Origin: Rhizobium sp. BK196
Lineage (GTDB): Bacteria; Pseudomonadota; Alphaproteobacteria; Rhizobiales; Rhizobiaceae
Length of the DNA: 64,000 nucleotides
Reading direction: 5' to 3'
NCBI RefSeq assembly: GCF_014193255.1
Contig: NZ_JACHZB010000001.1
Span: 652,018 to 716,017, forward strand
Part shown: piece by piece, positions 54,332 to 64,000 of the stretch
Layout of the letters: each line of letters opens with the position of its first letter
Position numbering within the stretch: the first letter of the stretch is position 1
The notes under the pieces: model-generated
Seen by the model: the letters and a program-made list of their open reading frames with translations, nothing else
Databases searched by the model: none
What the model was told of the DNA's origin: nothing
Translations under genes and position numbers: made by a program

Positions 54332-56005
54332 CTAGGCGTTCCCCGACAACAGACGCGCCGCAGCCGCCCTCGCCTCTTCCGTCACGGAGGCACCGGCAAG
54401 CATGCGGGCGATCTCTTCCGTGCGGTCCTTCTGGGCCATTGTGGCGACGCGCGTCGCGATCATGTCGGTACCGTCGCCGGACGGCCCCTTTGAGATCAGG
54501 AGATGCGTGGCGGCCCGTGCCGCCACCTGCGGCGCATGGGTGACGGAGAGAACCTGCACGCGCTCGGAAAGCCGCTTCAGCCGCTGGCCGATCGCGTCCG
54601 CCACGGCGCCGCCGACACCGGTGTCGATTTCGTCGAAGACGAGCGTCGGCGCCGAACCGCGGTCGGCAAGCGCCACCTTCAGCGCCAGCAGGAAGCGCGA
54701 GAGCTCGCCGCCCGAGGCGACCTTCATGATCGAGCCTGGACGCGTGCCGGGATTGGTCTGGACGTGGAATTCGACGACATCGATGCCCTCGGCCGTCGCC
54801 TCCTCCGCATCGGTGGTGATCTCCACCATGAAACGTGCGCGCTCGAGCTTCAGCGCCGGCAGCTCGGCCATCACAGCCTGCGCCAGCGCATCGCCGGCAT
54901 GGTGACGCTTCTCCGAAAGCGAGCGCGCCGCCGCATCATAATTCGCCTTGGCGACCCCGACTTCCACTTCGAGCTTGGAAAGCCGCTCCTCGCCAGCGTC
55001 CAGATCGGCAAGATCGCTGATCATCCGCACGGCAAGAGCGGGAAGCTCGGTGACGGGAACGGAATATTTGCGGGAGGCAGCGCGCAGCGCAAACAGCCGC
55101 TCCTCGACACGCTCGAGTTCCTTCGGATCATATTCCGTCTTGCGCAGTGCAGCCTCGACTTCCATCTGCGCGTTGGAAAGCTGGTCCAAAGCGGCGTCGA
55201 GCAGCGCTACGGTGTCTTCCAGCAGGCCGGGCGCCTCATGGCTCTTGCGCTCCAGACGGCGCACCAGCGAAGCGATATGCGGCACGGGAGAGGCATTGCC
55301 GTTCAGGAACTCGGAAGCCTCGGCAATATCGCCGGCGATACGCTCCGCCTTCATCATCTTCTGGCGCCGGTCGGCAAGCTCATCCTCTTCGCCATCGCGC
55401 GGCGAGAGCTTATCGAGCTCTTCGACGGAGGCGCGCAGATAGTCCGCCTCGCGGGCCGCCGCCTCGACCTTCTCGCGGTGCTTCTTCAAGGTGCGCTCGC
55501 TATCGCGCCACTGGCGGTAAAGCGCGGCTACGTCCTGCACGTCCTCGCTGATGCCGGCAAAGGCGTCCAGCAGCGTTCTGTGGGCGTTTGTATCGACAAG
55601 CGCACGGTCGTCGTGCTGACCGTGGATCTCGACCAGCATCTGGCCCGCCTGGCGCATCAGCTGCACGCTGACGGGCTGGTCATTCACATAGGCCTTGGTG
55701 CGCCCGTCTGAGGATTGCTGGCGGCGGAAGATCAGGTCGCCTTCGTCATCGATGCCGTTCTCGCGCAGAAGCTTTCGGACACCGTGATCCATGCCGACAT
55801 CGAAGACGGCCGTCACCTGACCCTTGTCCTCGCCATGACGCACGAGATTGCCGTCGCCGCGCCCGCCAAGGGCCAGCGAAAGACTGTCGAGCAGGATGGA
55901 TTTGCCGGCACCCGTCTCACCCGTCAGCACGGAGAGGCCGGTCTCGAAGGCAAGATCCAGCCGCTCGATCAGAACGATATCGCGGATCGAAAGCTGGATC
56001 AGCAT
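54332..56005 (-). CDS. recN: DNA repair protein RecN
   Basis: An SMC-like ATPase that acts in double-strand break repair. The 557-aa product has Walker A TGETGAGKSILLDSLSLALG at the N-terminus, long coiled-coil arms (residues about 150-370), then the signature ASGGELSRFLLALKVAL and Walker B TLVFDEIDTGVGG. The start MLIQLSIRDIVLIERL is chosen at 56005; the longer frame from 56053 is not conserved in form. It is 5 bases downstream of bamD, so the two are probably coupled. Confidence 0.95.
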   Translation of the reverse strand: MLIQLSIRDIVLIERLDLAFETGLSVLTGETGAGKSILLDSLSLALGGRGDGNLVRHGEDKGQVTAVFDVGMDHGVRKLLRENGIDDEGDLIFRRQQSSDGRTKAYVNDQPVSVQLMRQAGQMLVEIHGQHDDRALVDTNAHRTLLDAFAGISEDVQDVAALYRQWRDSERTLKKHREKVEAAAREADYLRASVEELDKLSPRDGEEDELADRRQKMMKAERIAGDIAEASEFLNGNASPVPHIASLVRRLERKSHEAPGLLEDTVALLDAALDQLSNAQMEVEAALRKTEYDPKELERVEERLFALRAASRKYSVPVTELPALAVRMISDLADLDAGEERLSKLEVEVGVAKANYDAAARSLSEKRHHAGDALAQAVMAELPALKLERARFMVEITTDAEEATAEGIDVVEFHVQTNPGTRPGSIMKVASGGELSRFLLALKVALADRGSAPTLVFDEIDTGVGGAVADAIGQRLKRLSERVQVLSVTHAPQVAARAATHLLISKGPSGDGTDMIATRVATMAQKDRTEEIARMLAGASVTEEARAAAARLLSGNA

Positions 56006-56010
56006 TGGCC

Positions 56011-56859
56011 TCAGGAACCGAGAAGGAGTTTCTTGCCCGCTGCAGCGATCCACGAACCCTTGTTTTCACGCGGCTCCGCGCCACCCGACTGCAGCAGCTT
56101 GTAAGAATCAGCATACCACTGGCTGTCGGGATAATTGTGACCGAGAACGGCAGCGGCAGTCTGGGCCTCTTCGACGACGCCCATCGCATAATAGGCTTCG
56201 ACGAGACGGGCGAGCGCCTCCTCGACCTGATTCGTGTTCGGATACTTTTCGACGACGATGCGGAAGCGCGAGATCGCGGCGAGATATTCCTTGCGCTCCA
56301 TATAGTAGCGGCCGACCTGCATCTCCTTGCCGGCGAGCTGGTCGCGCGCAAAACGGATCTTGGCCTGCGCGTCATCGACGTACTCGGAGTCGGGATAATT
56401 GTCGACGACGGCCTGCATCGCCTCGATCGTCTTCTGCGCCGCGCGCTGGTCCTGCGTCACGTCGACGATCTGCTTGGAATAGGTCAGACCCACGAGATAC
56501 TGCACGTAAGCCGCATCCTTGGACTTCGGATACTGCGCCATATATTTGTTGCCCGATGCAAGCGCGTCGTCGAAGCGGCCCTGGCGGTACTTGACGAAGG
56601 TGCTCATCACGAGCGCTTTGCGCGCCCATTCCGAGAAAGGATTCTGCGCATCGATCGCATCGAACTTGCGCGCCGCCTCGGCCATGTTGCCGGCCTTCAT
56701 GTTGGCAAGGCCTTGGGTGTAGAGCACATCAGGCGGATCGGTTTCGAGGCCGAGCTTGGTGATGTCGATATCAGGGTCCGACTGGCAGCCGGAAATCAAG
56801 GCGCCTGCGCTCAGCACCATCACGGATGCGAGCAAAGCGCGCGCTGTCTTCATCATCAT
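56011..56859 (-). CDS. bamD: Outer-membrane assembly lipoprotein BamD
   Basis: BamD is a TPR lipoprotein of the BAM complex that inserts beta-barrel proteins into the outer membrane. The 282-aa protein has a lipobox ALISGC in the signal peptide, then TPR-like helices ([60 protein letters not shown]). The ATG at 56859 has AAGG upstream; Met at 56880 is an alternative. It precedes recN in the same direction, as in other rhizobia. Confidence 0.93.
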   Translation of the reverse strand: MMMKTARALLASVMVLSAGALISGCQSDPDIDITKLGLETDPPDVLYTQGLANMKAGNMAEAARKFDAIDAQNPFSEWARKALVMSTFVKYRQGRFDDALASGNKYMAQYPKSKDAAYVQYLVGLTYSKQIVDVTQDQRAAQKTIEAMQAVVDNYPDSEYVDDAQAKIRFARDQLAGKEMQVGRYYMERKEYLAAISRFRIVVEKYPNTNQVEEALARLVEAYYAMGVVEEAQTAAAVLGHNYPDSQWYADSYKLLQSGGAEPRENKGSWIAAAGKKLLLGS

Positions 56860-57152
56860 GTCAGACCTTGCATAAGCCATTCGAAAGAATCCCACCGCCG
56901 CCGTCCACTCCACAGCAGCCACGCCTAGCTGGCGTTTCTAGCCACAAATACCTATCAAGAGCAACGCAATGATCACGCATTAACGCATTTTTGTGGCAGC
57001 ACCGCCGAGAATGTCGGGCTTTTCACCGGCATTCGAAGCGGCAGCGGCTAAATATATGCCGCAAAACATCTATCGGCGCGCCATCCGCCCTTCCCCATAA
57101 AAAAACCGCCTCGGTTAGGAGGCGGCCCTGGCCTTAATTGGTATACTGGAGG
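56860..57152. promoter_or_regulatory. bamD upstream region
   Basis: This 293-base stretch has no gene. It contains the lpxC terminator (57098-57125). The remaining 240 bases are moderately AT-rich, with short dyads (GCCACAAA/TTTTGTGGC), and probably hold the bamD promoter. Confidence 0.4.
57098..57125 (-). terminator. Intrinsic terminator of lpxC
   Basis: CCGCCTC (57106-57112) pairs with GAGGCGG (57119-57125) around GGTTAG. On the minus strand it is followed by eight T. It lies about 27 bases past the lpxC stop. Confidence 0.92.
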
Positions 57153-58109
57153 TCATGCCGACCAGGGAGCGAACTCCGGAGCGCTGACTGCAATGAATTC
57201 GCGAACGGCAACGCGCTGGCGCGGTATCGACGTCTCGACCACTTCATAAGCCGAGGGATCGCTGAGCAGCGCCTTGAGAGCGTTGGCGTTCATCTTGTGG
57301 CCGCCGCGGTAAGAACGGTAGCAGCCGATGAACTGTGCGCCGGCAAGCGCCAGATCGCCGACGGCATCGAGCGTCTTGTGACGCACGAACTCGTCCTTGG
57401 CATAGCGCAGGCCTTCGACATTGATGACGGTATTGTCGTCGGAAATGACGACCGAGTTCTCGAGCGAGGAGCCGAGAGCATGGCCCGAAGCCCACAGACG
57501 CTCGACATCACGCATGAAGCCGAAGGTGCGCGCCCGCGACAGCTCTGCCTTGAAGACGGTGGCGGTAAGATCGCCTTCCCACTTCTGGCGGCCGATCAGC
57601 GGGCATTCGAAATCGATCTCGACTTCGAAGCGCGTGCCGTCATAGGGGCGGAACTCGCTCCAGGAACCACCATGCTCGATACGAACGGGCTTGGTGATGC
57701 GGATGTAGCGGCGCTTGACGCCGAGGGAAACGAGGCCGACCTGCTCGATGGCTTCTACGAAGGGAACCGAGCTGCCATCCATGATCGGCATTTCGGCGCC
57801 GTTGACTTCGATGACCACGTTATCGAGGCCGAGCGCATAGACGGCTGCCATGACATGTTCGATCGTCGCGACGGAATGGGCCGGCGAGAAGCCGAGAACG
57901 GTGCAGAGATCGGTATTGCCGACTTGCGAGGAAACAGCCTTCAGTTCGGTAACGTCGCCGTTTTCGTGAACACGCTGGAAAATCACGCCCGTGCCGGCTT
58001 CGGCCGGATTGAAGGTGATCGAAACGTCGGCACCCGAATGGACGCCGATGCCCGAAAGTGTCACCGGACGCGATACCGTCGTTTGAAAACCCAGCAAGCC
58101 AAGTCCCAT
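57153..58109 (-). CDS. lpxC: UDP-3-O-acyl-N-acetylglucosamine deacetylase LpxC
   Basis: The zinc deacetylase that commits the cell to lipid A synthesis. The 318-aa protein has the two ligand His in TIEHVMAAVYAL and the HKTLDAVGDLALAG segment, plus the catalytic Asp there and the ADVSITFNPAEAG start of domain I. The gene begins MGLGLLGFQTTVSRPVTLSGIGVHSG. It follows ftsZ, and a terminator sits between the two, so lpxC has its own transcript. Confidence 0.96.
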   Translation of the reverse strand: MGLGLLGFQTTVSRPVTLSGIGVHSGADVSITFNPAEAGTGVIFQRVHENGDVTELKAVSSQVGNTDLCTVLGFSPAHSVATIEHVMAAVYALGLDNVVIEVNGAEMPIMDGSSVPFVEAIEQVGLVSLGVKRRYIRITKPVRIEHGGSWSEFRPYDGTRFEVEIDFECPLIGRQKWEGDLTATVFKAELSRARTFGFMRDVERLWASGHALGSSLENSVVISDDNTVINVEGLRYAKDEFVRHKTLDAVGDLALAGAQFIGCYRSYRGGHKMNANALKALLSDPSAYEVVETSIPRQRVAVREFIAVSAPEFAPWSA

Positions 58110-58320
58110 AAAATTCTGCCTTTATTCTTCCGTACCCGTTGCTGCCAACCGGCCGGGTCTTTCTTCTATGCCGCCCTAACCGCTCGAAGCGGACTCTTGG
58201 GGCAGCTCGCTTGCCTCATACTTACGTGGACCTGCGCTGCAATCCAAATCACTGTTCGTTTCGATTTGTTACGAAATCCGCAGCGGCAAAAGCATTTAGA
58301 ATTCAAGCATCTAGAAATGC

Positions 58321-58350
58321 AAACGCCCGGGGTTTCGGTCCCGGGCGTTT
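58321..58350 (-). terminator. Intrinsic terminator of ftsZ
   Basis: AAACGCCCGGG (58321-58331) pairs perfectly with CCCGGGCGTTT (58340-58350). It lies 20 bases past the ftsZ stop. The T-run after it on the minus strand is short, so termination may be partial. Confidence 0.8.
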
Positions 58351-58369
58351 TCTGTGGAGAAGTGCTCTC

Positions 58370-60091
58370 TCAGTTCGACTGACGGCGCAGGAAGGCCGGA
58401 ATTTCCAGCTGGTCGTCTTCCTGCATCATCCTGGCCTGCGGAACCGCGCGGCCCTGGTCGTCGAGGTTGCCGCGGCGCGGTGCGTAGAGGCTTGCTTCCG
58501 GCGACAGCGGACGGCGCTGCTGCGAAGCAGCGGCCGGCGCGGATGTCATTTCCGGAGCGACCTCTTCGTCGCGGCGGCCGAGCGAATTGGTGATTCGCTT
58601 GAGCAGGCCCATCGGACCGCGCTCTTCCTGGACGTGGGAGGAAACGGGCTGCGAGCGGTGGTCGATCTCGGCCTGGACGACGGGCGGGAAGTCCTCGACC
58701 TTCGGCATGCGGACCTGCTCGGGAGCCTGGCGGATGATCGGTTCCTGGCGGACCGGCTGGTGCATCGGCTGCTGCTGCATGACCGGCTGCGGAGCCGGCT
58801 GCTGCATGACGGGAGCCGGCTGAACCGGAGCCTGGCGCATGACCGGGGCAGCTTCCGGCGCAGGAGCGAAGATCTTGCTCTGCGGACGGAAGGTTTCCTG
58901 CATCACCGGCTGCTGCAGCGGAGCAGCGGCACGCGGGGCCGGGATTTCCAGTTCGCGTTCCATCGCGACTTCAGCTTCGCGGATGGTCTGCGCAATCTGG
59001 TCGGCCTTCGGTGCCTGCATTACCGGAGCAGGCTGAACTGCGGCCGATGCCGGAGCAACGGCCGCGGAGGGGCGGATAGCGGGCTTTGCTGCCGGCTGGA
59101 ACACGCGGTCGGTGCCCTCACCCATGGCGCGGTCGATGCCGGTGGCGACGACCGAGACGCGGATAATGCCTTCGAGCGATTCGTCGAAGGTTGCTCCGAG
59201 GATGATGTTGGCGTCCGGATCAACTTCTTCGCGGATGCGCGTCGCAGCTTCATCGACTTCGAAGAGCGTGAGGTCGCGACCGCCGGTGATGGAGATCAGC
59301 AGCCCCTGAGCACCCTTCATCGAGGTTTCGTCGAGCAGCGGGTTGGCGATCGCCGCTTCGGCAGCCTGCATCGCGCGGCCCGAACCGGAGGCTTCGCCCG
59401 TACCCATCATCGCACGACCCATCTCGCGCATGACCGAGCGGACATCGGCGAAGTCGAGGTTGATGAGACCTTCCTTGACCATCAGGTCGGTGATGCAAGC
59501 AACGCCCGAGTAGAGAACCTGGTCAGCCATGGCGAAGGCGTCGGCGAAGGTCGTCTTATCGTTGGCGATGCGGAAGAGATTCTGGTTCGGAATGACGATG
59601 AGCGTATCGACAGACTTCTGCAGTTCCTGAATGCCGGATTCGGCCAGACGCATGCGGCGTCCGCCTTCGAAATGGAACGGCTTGGTGACCACGCCGACGG
59701 TCAGGATGCCCTTGTTGCGGGCGGCCTGTGCGACGACGGGAGCAGCACCCGTGCCGGTGCCGCCGCCCATGCCGGCAGTGACGAAGCACATATGCGTGCC
59801 GTTCAGGTGATCGATGATCTCGTCGATGCACTCTTCGGCGGCCGCACGGCCGACTTCAGGCTGCGAACCGGCGCCGAGGCCCTCGGTGACGTTGGCGCCG
59901 AGTTGGATGACCCGTTCGGCCTTCGTCATGGTCAGCGCCTGGGCATCCGTGTTGGCGACGACGAAGTCGACACCCTGGAGACCGGCCGAGATCATGTTAT
60001 TGACGGCATTGCCGCCGCCGCCGCCGACGCCGAACACGGTGATGCGCGGCTTCAGCTCGGTGATGTCAGGCTTTTGCAGCTTGATAGTCAT
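58370..60091 (-). CDS. ftsZ: Cell division GTPase FtsZ (with long C-terminal linker)
   Basis: FtsZ polymerises at mid-cell to form the division ring. The GTPase domain (residues about 1-320) has [30 protein letters not shown] (the tubulin signature) and the T7-loop segment ([16 protein letters not shown]). The linker of about 240 residues is rich in Pro, Gln, Met and Val ([15 protein letters not shown]...). The conserved C-terminal peptide is [15 protein letters not shown], which binds FtsA and other partners. The total of 573 aa is much longer than E. coli FtsZ, as usual in rhizobia. The start MTIKLQKPD has AAGGAA upstream. Confidence 0.96.
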   Translation of the reverse strand: MTIKLQKPDITELKPRITVFGVGGGGGNAVNNMISAGLQGVDFVVANTDAQALTMTKAERVIQLGANVTEGLGAGSQPEVGRAAAEECIDEIIDHLNGTHMCFVTAGMGGGTGTGAAPVVAQAARNKGILTVGVVTKPFHFEGGRRMRLAESGIQELQKSVDTLIVIPNQNLFRIANDKTTFADAFAMADQVLYSGVACITDLMVKEGLINLDFADVRSVMREMGRAMMGTGEASGSGRAMQAAEAAIANPLLDETSMKGAQGLLISITGGRDLTLFEVDEAATRIREEVDPDANIILGATFDESLEGIIRVSVVATGIDRAMGEGTDRVFQPAAKPAIRPSAAVAPASAAVQPAPVMQAPKADQIAQTIREAEVAMERELEIPAPRAAAPLQQPVMQETFRPQSKIFAPAPEAAPVMRQAPVQPAPVMQQPAPQPVMQQQPMHQPVRQEPIIRQAPEQVRMPKVEDFPPVVQAEIDHRSQPVSSHVQEERGPMGLLKRITNSLGRRDEEVAPEMTSAPAAASQQRRPLSPEASLYAPRRGNLDDQGRAVPQARMMQEDDQLEIPAFLRRQSN

Positions 60092-60147
60092 GGTACCTGT
60101 TCCTTCTCTCTCTGGCCGCATCGCCACGCCGGCCAATTCACTCAATT

Positions 60148-61479
60148 TCAAAAGCTTTCCTTCAGCCACTGGCCCATGCGGGCGATGCGACTGTTATTAC
60201 CTCCAAGCGACATGAGCAGGCTGCTCTGTGACGCATGTGTTTCCATGTCCGCCACCTGCGGATAGATCATCAGCCCGACAGCCGTCGAAAAAGCCGGTCC
60301 CTTGGCTGCCGTTGGCAGGCCCGAGACGCCCATCGGACGGCCGATACGGACGTTACGGGCCAGGATGCGCCGTGCCACTTCGGCAAGGCCGGTGAGCTGG
60401 CTGGCACCGCCCGTCAGCACGACGCGTTTGCCGACGATCGGGCTGAAGCCTGAACGCTGGATACGGTCGCGGATAAGTTCCATCGTCTCCTCGATGCGAG
60501 CAGAAACGATGCGCGACACCAGAGCCCGCGGCACCTGCGACGGCTGATCTCGATCATCCTCGCCGATCGGCGGAATGGAGATCAGCTCACGCTCGTCGGA
60601 AGAGTTGGTCAGCGCCGAAGCGTGAACCACCTTCAAACGTTCCGCATCCTCGATCCGGGTGGAAAGGCCGCGTGCGAGGTCGGTCGTCACATGATGACCG
60701 CCGAGGCCGACAGCATCGGTATGAACGAGCTTGCCCTCGGCAAAAACCGAAATCGTCGTCGTGCCGCCGCCCATATCGATGGCCGCACAGCCAAGTTCGA
60801 CTTCATCGTCGACGAGTGCGGCAAGACCGGATGCATAAGGCGTTGCAACGATTCCTTCCACCGAAAGATGCGCGCGATTGACGCTGAGCTCGAGATTTTT
60901 GAGCGCCGAACGTTCCGCGGTCACGACATGCATGTCGACGCCGAGCGCATCGCCATACATCGCCAGCGGATCGCGGATGCCGCGTTCGCCGTCGAGCGAG
61001 AAACCAGTCGCCAGCGAATGCAGGACGGCCCGGTCCTGGCGCAGCGACTGCTGGCAGGCGGCCGAAAGCACCTTTTTCAGGTCGTTCAGCTCGACTTCCT
61101 GGCCGCCGAGATCGATGGTCGCGGTATAAATGTCGCTGCCGAGACGACCGGCCGTCAGATTGACGATCAGGCTCTCGACGGTGAGGCCCGCCATGCGCTC
61201 GGCCGCATCGACGGCAAGACGGATGACGCCTTCCAGCGCGTCGAGATCGGCGATCACGCCGGTCTTGATGCCGCGCGAACGCTGATGGCCGATACCGATG
61301 ATCTCGATATTATGCGTGCGGCCTGGCAGGATCTGGCTTTCCTCGCGCGGCGTCAGCCGGCCGATCATGCAGACGACCTTGGTCGAACCGATGTCGAGCA
61401 CCGAAACGATATGCGACCGCTTCGACGAAAGCGGCTTCAGGCGCGGCAATCCAAAATGGGATGAACCGAACAAGCTCAT
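60148..61479 (-). CDS. ftsA: Cell division protein FtsA
   Basis: An actin-like ATPase that anchors FtsZ to the membrane and recruits later divisome proteins. The 443-aa product has [16 protein letters not shown], the phosphate-binding [17 protein letters not shown] and [13 protein letters not shown]. The C-terminal amphipathic helix ends MGQWLKESF. It overlaps ftsQ by 4 bases (ATGA) and lies 56 bases before ftsZ. Confidence 0.96.
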   Translation of the reverse strand: MSLFGSSHFGLPRLKPLSSKRSHIVSVLDIGSTKVVCMIGRLTPREESQILPGRTHNIEIIGIGHQRSRGIKTGVIADLDALEGVIRLAVDAAERMAGLTVESLIVNLTAGRLGSDIYTATIDLGGQEVELNDLKKVLSAACQQSLRQDRAVLHSLATGFSLDGERGIRDPLAMYGDALGVDMHVVTAERSALKNLELSVNRAHLSVEGIVATPYASGLAALVDDEVELGCAAIDMGGGTTTISVFAEGKLVHTDAVGLGGHHVTTDLARGLSTRIEDAERLKVVHASALTNSSDERELISIPPIGEDDRDQPSQVPRALVSRIVSARIEETMELIRDRIQRSGFSPIVGKRVVLTGGASQLTGLAEVARRILARNVRIGRPMGVSGLPTAAKGPAFSTAVGLMIYPQVADMETHASQSSLLMSLGGNNSRIARMGQWLKESF

Positions 61480-62408
61480 ATATTCTGCCCCGCCTTCTTC
61501 AAGTCCTTGGTGCGCGTTGCGACCGCTGCCTGCCGGCGGGCAGCCGCCTCCGGCGTCAGCTGGATCGTCGTGCGGTCCGGCAGCCTGAGATCGACTGCAG
61601 CGATATCGCGCTCCAGAAGCTGTTGTTCCCTATCGAATTTCGAAAGCGTCGCGAGCGCCTGGTCGACATCATCTTCCGGCAGCTTGACGACGACGCCGTT
61701 GTCCATGTGCAGATCCCACCGGCGGCCGGACACCCAGACATATGCCTTCACGCGGGCCTTGACGTCAGGCCACTTGGAAAACGCATCCTCGATGGACGCA
61801 GCAGCCGTTTCGGCATCACGGCCGACGACGAGCGGCAAGCTCGAGAATTTATTGTCCCGAAGCGGCGCGATCACGCTGCCGCTCTTCTCGATCAGCGAAA
61901 GCTCCTGCCCGTGCTGCCAAATGGCATAGGCGACGCGCTCCGAGAGCTTCACCTCGATCGTCTTCGGATAGACCTTGCGGACTTCGACATTCTCGACCCA
62001 CGGAAGACGCGCGATCTTCTGGCGCGCGGCATCAACATCGAGAGCGACGAGCGATGTCGCGCCATCAAGGCCGAGAAGCTGAAGAATCTCGATTTCGGAG
62101 GTCTGATTGTTGCCGGAAACCTTCACGTCCTCGATAGCAAAACCGACAGCGCTGGTCGTTGCCTGCGCGACCGCTTCCGTATGGCCGCCGAGTGACATGC
62201 CATAGAGACCGGTCGCAGCCAGGAAACCGAGTGCAGAAACCGTGCCCGTGTGTGCGGGGATATGGATGCGCCCGCTACCGAGGCTGACGAAGAAGCGCAC
62301 GACTCGGCGCAGCGGACGCGGCAGCACGCGACGCTCGTCGGCTTCCGCAATCGGAAGCTCGATGTAACGGCTGGGGCGCCCTATCCTTTTGACCGTCAAC
62401 GCAAACAA
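61476..62408 (-). CDS. ftsQ: Cell division protein FtsQ (TTG start inside ddlB)
   Basis: A bitopic divisome protein with a cytoplasmic basic tail, one membrane helix ([19 protein letters not shown] region) and a POTRA domain ([20 protein letters not shown]), followed by the FtsQ domain ([21 protein letters not shown]). The start is TTG at 62408, preceded by GGAGG, giving 310 aa and a 13-base overlap with ddlB. The longer open frame (to 62591) is the ddlB gene read in another frame. Confidence 0.9.
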   Translation of the reverse strand: MFALTVKRIGRPSRYIELPIAEADERRVLPRPLRRVVRFFVSLGSGRIHIPAHTGTVSALGFLAATGLYGMSLGGHTEAVAQATTSAVGFAIEDVKVSGNNQTSEIEILQLLGLDGATSLVALDVDAARQKIARLPWVENVEVRKVYPKTIEVKLSERVAYAIWQHGQELSLIEKSGSVIAPLRDNKFSSLPLVVGRDAETAAASIEDAFSKWPDVKARVKAYVWVSGRRWDLHMDNGVVVKLPEDDVDQALATLSKFDREQQLLERDIAAVDLRLPDRTTIQLTPEAAARRQAAVATRTKDLKKAGQNI

Positions 62409-63322
62409 GACGCGTCCTCCACCATCCACCGGAGAAATGCACCAAAGGAATATCCGGCATGGCCGGCCATTTCGGGCACAAGGGAGGTTGGAGTCATGCC
62501 TGGCTGGGTATTGACCTCCAGCCAGATGATCTCGCCGTCTTCGGAAAAACGATCGTCGTAACGAAAGTCGGACCGACTGACGCCGCGGCAACCGATTGCT
62601 TGATGCGCCCTTAATGCCAATGTTTGTATTTTTTGGTAAATTTTCGGTGAAATTTTAGCCGGCAAGACATGTTTTGAGCCACCCGACGCATACTTGGAGT
62701 CGTAATCATAGAAATTGTGGCCCTGTGGTACCACCTCGATGACATCCATGGGTTGATCGCCCATCACACCGCAGGTCAACTCGCGACCATGGATGTAGCG
62801 CTCGACGATGACTTCCTCGCCATAACGCCATTCGTCCGAGCCGATAACCTGTGGCGGATGCGCCTGATCCTCACCGACGATGACGACGCCGAAACTGGAA
62901 CCTTCGCGCACCGGCTTGACCACATAGGGCGCCTTCATCGGATGCTCCGACGGGAACGAGAAGCGATTCAGAACCTGCGATTCGGCGACCGGAACACCGG
63001 CGGCCCCAGCCACACGCTTCGCCCGGCCCTTGTCCATGGCAAGCGCGGAGGCAAGCACACCCGAATGCGTATATGGAATCTGCAGATATTCGAGAATGCC
63101 CTGAATGGTGCCGTCCTCGCCGAAAGGCCCATGTAAGGCATTGAAGACAACATCGGGCTTCAGAGCAGAAAGCTTTTCGGAAATGTCGCGCTCGACATCG
63201 ATGCGCGTCACCTTGAAACCTTCACCTTCGAGAGCATCGGCACACGCCTTCCCCGAGGAAAGGCTGACAGGCCTCTCCGAGGAAAATCCGCCCATCAGGA
63301 CAGCTACGTGCTCGCGACTCAT
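62396..63322 (-). CDS. ddlB: D-alanine--D-alanine ligase
   Basis: Makes the D-Ala-D-Ala dipeptide for peptidoglycan precursors. The 308-aa protein starts [21 protein letters not shown], an ATP-grasp N-terminal motif. Other marks are [35 protein letters not shown] and the C-terminal [21 protein letters not shown], with the Mg-binding Glu and Asn. The start at 63322 has GGGGGTG upstream. Its end overlaps the ftsQ start. Confidence 0.95.
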   Translation of the reverse strand: MSREHVAVLMGGFSSERPVSLSSGKACADALEGEGFKVTRIDVERDISEKLSALKPDVVFNALHGPFGEDGTIQGILEYLQIPYTHSGVLASALAMDKGRAKRVAGAAGVPVAESQVLNRFSFPSEHPMKAPYVVKPVREGSSFGVVIVGEDQAHPPQVIGSDEWRYGEEVIVERYIHGRELTCGVMGDQPMDVIEVVPQGHNFYDYDSKYASGGSKHVLPAKISPKIYQKIQTLALRAHQAIGCRGVSRSDFRYDDRFSEDGEIIWLEVNTQPGMTPTSLVPEMAGHAGYSFGAFLRWMVEDASCLR

Positions 63323-63431
63323 CAACACCCCCAAAAATAACTTCCACTCTGCCGAACCGAGGCTTGCGCGAAGCTGGTCTGCGCGGTTCGTGGTCTTTGT
63401 CTGACTTGGGTGCATTAGAGCATCATTATGG

Positions 63432-63447
63432 TTAACGAATCGTTTAC
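63432..63447. promoter_or_regulatory. CtrA-like box overlapping a GANTC site, upstream of ddlB
   Basis: TTAACGAATCGTTTAC fits TTAA-N7-TTAAC with one mismatch, and the reverse strand reads TAAA-N7-TTAAC. It contains GAATC, a CcrM methylation site. It lies about 110 bases upstream of ddlB. A second GTTAAC lies 10 bases further on, giving an inverted pair of GTTAACG/CGTTAAC. Confidence 0.45.
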
Positions 63448-63540
63448 TTTCGTTAACTCCGCCTTGCCGTATGCTTCATTTTTCTGCCGTTTCGATCCCT
63501 CGAATATCGCAGTGAATAAGTCGCAAGCACGCTGGAAAAC

Positions 63541-63568
63541 AAAAAAACCGCACGGAAAAACCACGCGG
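63541..63568 (-). terminator. Intrinsic terminator of the aquaporin gene
   Basis: CCGCACGG (63548-63555) pairs with CCACGCGG (63561-63568), two pairs being G-T, around AAAAA; on the minus strand it is followed by seven T. It lies about 30 bases past the aquaporin stop. Confidence 0.75.
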
Positions 63569-63597
63569 GTTCAATGGCATGCAGCGATGTTTTGCGA

Positions 63598-64000
63598 TCA
63601 GTCCTTATCGCCGAAGAACTTCCAGACGAGGCCGCCAATCGCACCCCCAGCAAGCGGCGCGATCCAGAACAGCCAGAGTTGCTGCAGCGCCCAACCGCCG
63701 ACGAAAAGCGCCTGCCCGGTCGAACGCGCAGGATTGACGGAGGTGTTCGTAACGGGGATCGAGACGAGATGAATCAGCGTCAACCCGAGGCCGATCGCAA
63801 GCGGCGCAAAGCCGGCAGGCACCCTGCTGCTGGTCGATCCCAGGATGATGATCAGGAAGAACATGGTCAGGAGAATTTCGATCAGCAGTGCCGAAAGCAA
63901 CGAATAAGCGCCCGGAGAATGTTCGCCATATCCGTTGGCGGCGAACCCGCCGAGATCGAAACCCGCTTTGCCACTGGCGATGAGGTAGAGCGCTGCGGCA
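63598..64000 (-). CDS. aqpZ: Aquaporin Z, C-terminal part (5' end outside window)
   Basis: A water channel of the inner membrane. About 134 residues are visible. They include [28 protein letters not shown], a membrane helix ([20 protein letters not shown]), the second NPA box [14 protein letters not shown] and a final helix ([22 protein letters not shown]). The Arg of NPARS is the filter residue. The frame continues beyond the window at its 5' end, so the first NPA box is not seen. Confidence 0.93.
   Translation of the reverse strand, partial: AAALYLIASGKAGFDLGGFAANGYGEHSPGAYSLLSALLIEILLTMFFLIIILGSTSSRVPAGFAPLAIGLGLTLIHLVSIPVTNTSVNPARSTGQALFVGGWALQQLWLFWIAPLAGGAIGGLVWKFFGDKD

Noticed and set aside
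58139..60265. Open frame of 708 codons on the plus strand
   Set aside because: It is antisense to ftsZ and arises from GC-rich codon bias; ftsZ itself has full motifs.
62409..62591. Upstream extension of ftsQ
   Set aside because: This open frame overlaps the ddlB 3' end in another register; TTG 62408 with GGAGG is the more likely start.

Overview
The window is a chromosomal segment of an alphaproteobacterium of the order Hyphomicrobiales, most likely a Rhizobium (R. leguminosarum/R. etli type). The evidence is the GC-rich third codon positions, the order ddlB-ftsQ-ftsA-ftsZ-lpxC-bamD-recN-ligA, the order thyA-folA-hflK-hflC-DUF2065-degP, a circularly permuted two-piece tmRNA gene, the alpha-type SspB, and palindromic intergenic repeats of a rhizobial style. 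The species is an inference. I found no rRNA, tRNA, CRISPR array, prophage or insertion sequence.

Layout. 1-8.5 kb: the 3' part of serB, a tiny ORF, a repeat-rich gap, then a leftward protein-quality and folate block (thyA, folA, hflK, hflC, DUF2065, degP). This is followed rightward by the permuted ssrA (tmRNA) gene and sspB, which encodes the adaptor that delivers ssrA-tagged proteins to ClpXP. 8.5-26 kb: a large AsmA-like protein, a D-lactate dehydrogenase-type flavoprotein, an aldo/keto reductase with a divergent LysR regulator, an AbrB-type membrane protein, an ABC exporter, several regulator/enzyme pairs (LysR, NmrA, AraC, DUF2000, HxlR/FMN reductase), an OmpA-like lipoprotein and a lone flagellin. 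26-31 kb: an RND efflux pump operon and an AraC remnant. 31-35 kb: small detoxification-type genes (two VOC proteins, a chloroperoxidase-like hydrolase, DUF1275). 35-45 kb: UvrD-type helicase, EF-hand protein, acetyltransferase, pncA, azlCD, an M24 aminopeptidase, a 57-residue ORF with a structured anti-Shine-Dalgarno 3' region, prmA and a SCO protein. 45.6-51.4 kb: a chemoreceptor-cheW pair, epoxide hydrolase, creA, a DEDDh exonuclease and an acetyltransferase. 51.5-64 kb: ligA, recN, bamD, lpxC and the division/cell-wall cluster ftsZ-ftsA-ftsQ-ddlB, all leftward, then the 3' part of an aquaporin gene.

Functional links. The left part joins ribosome rescue (tmRNA), tagged-protein delivery (SspB), FtsH control (HflKC) and envelope proteolysis (DegP). 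The right part joins peptidoglycan precursor supply, the divisome, lipid A synthesis and outer-membrane assembly. A CtrA-like box overlapping a GANTC site lies upstream of ddlB and hints at cell-cycle control.

The most interesting signals are: (i) the transcript around 43.35-43.71 kb, which has a 57-aa ORF followed by four consecutive hairpins, two with CCTCCTCC anti-SD loops, the last being a terminator; (ii) ssrA lying next to sspB; (iii) a perfect 19-bp inverted repeat starting at the stop codon of the DUF2065 gene; (iv) an orphan chemoreceptor with a C-terminal NWEEF tether; (v) back-to-back TTG-started divergent genes sharing a short operator-like region.
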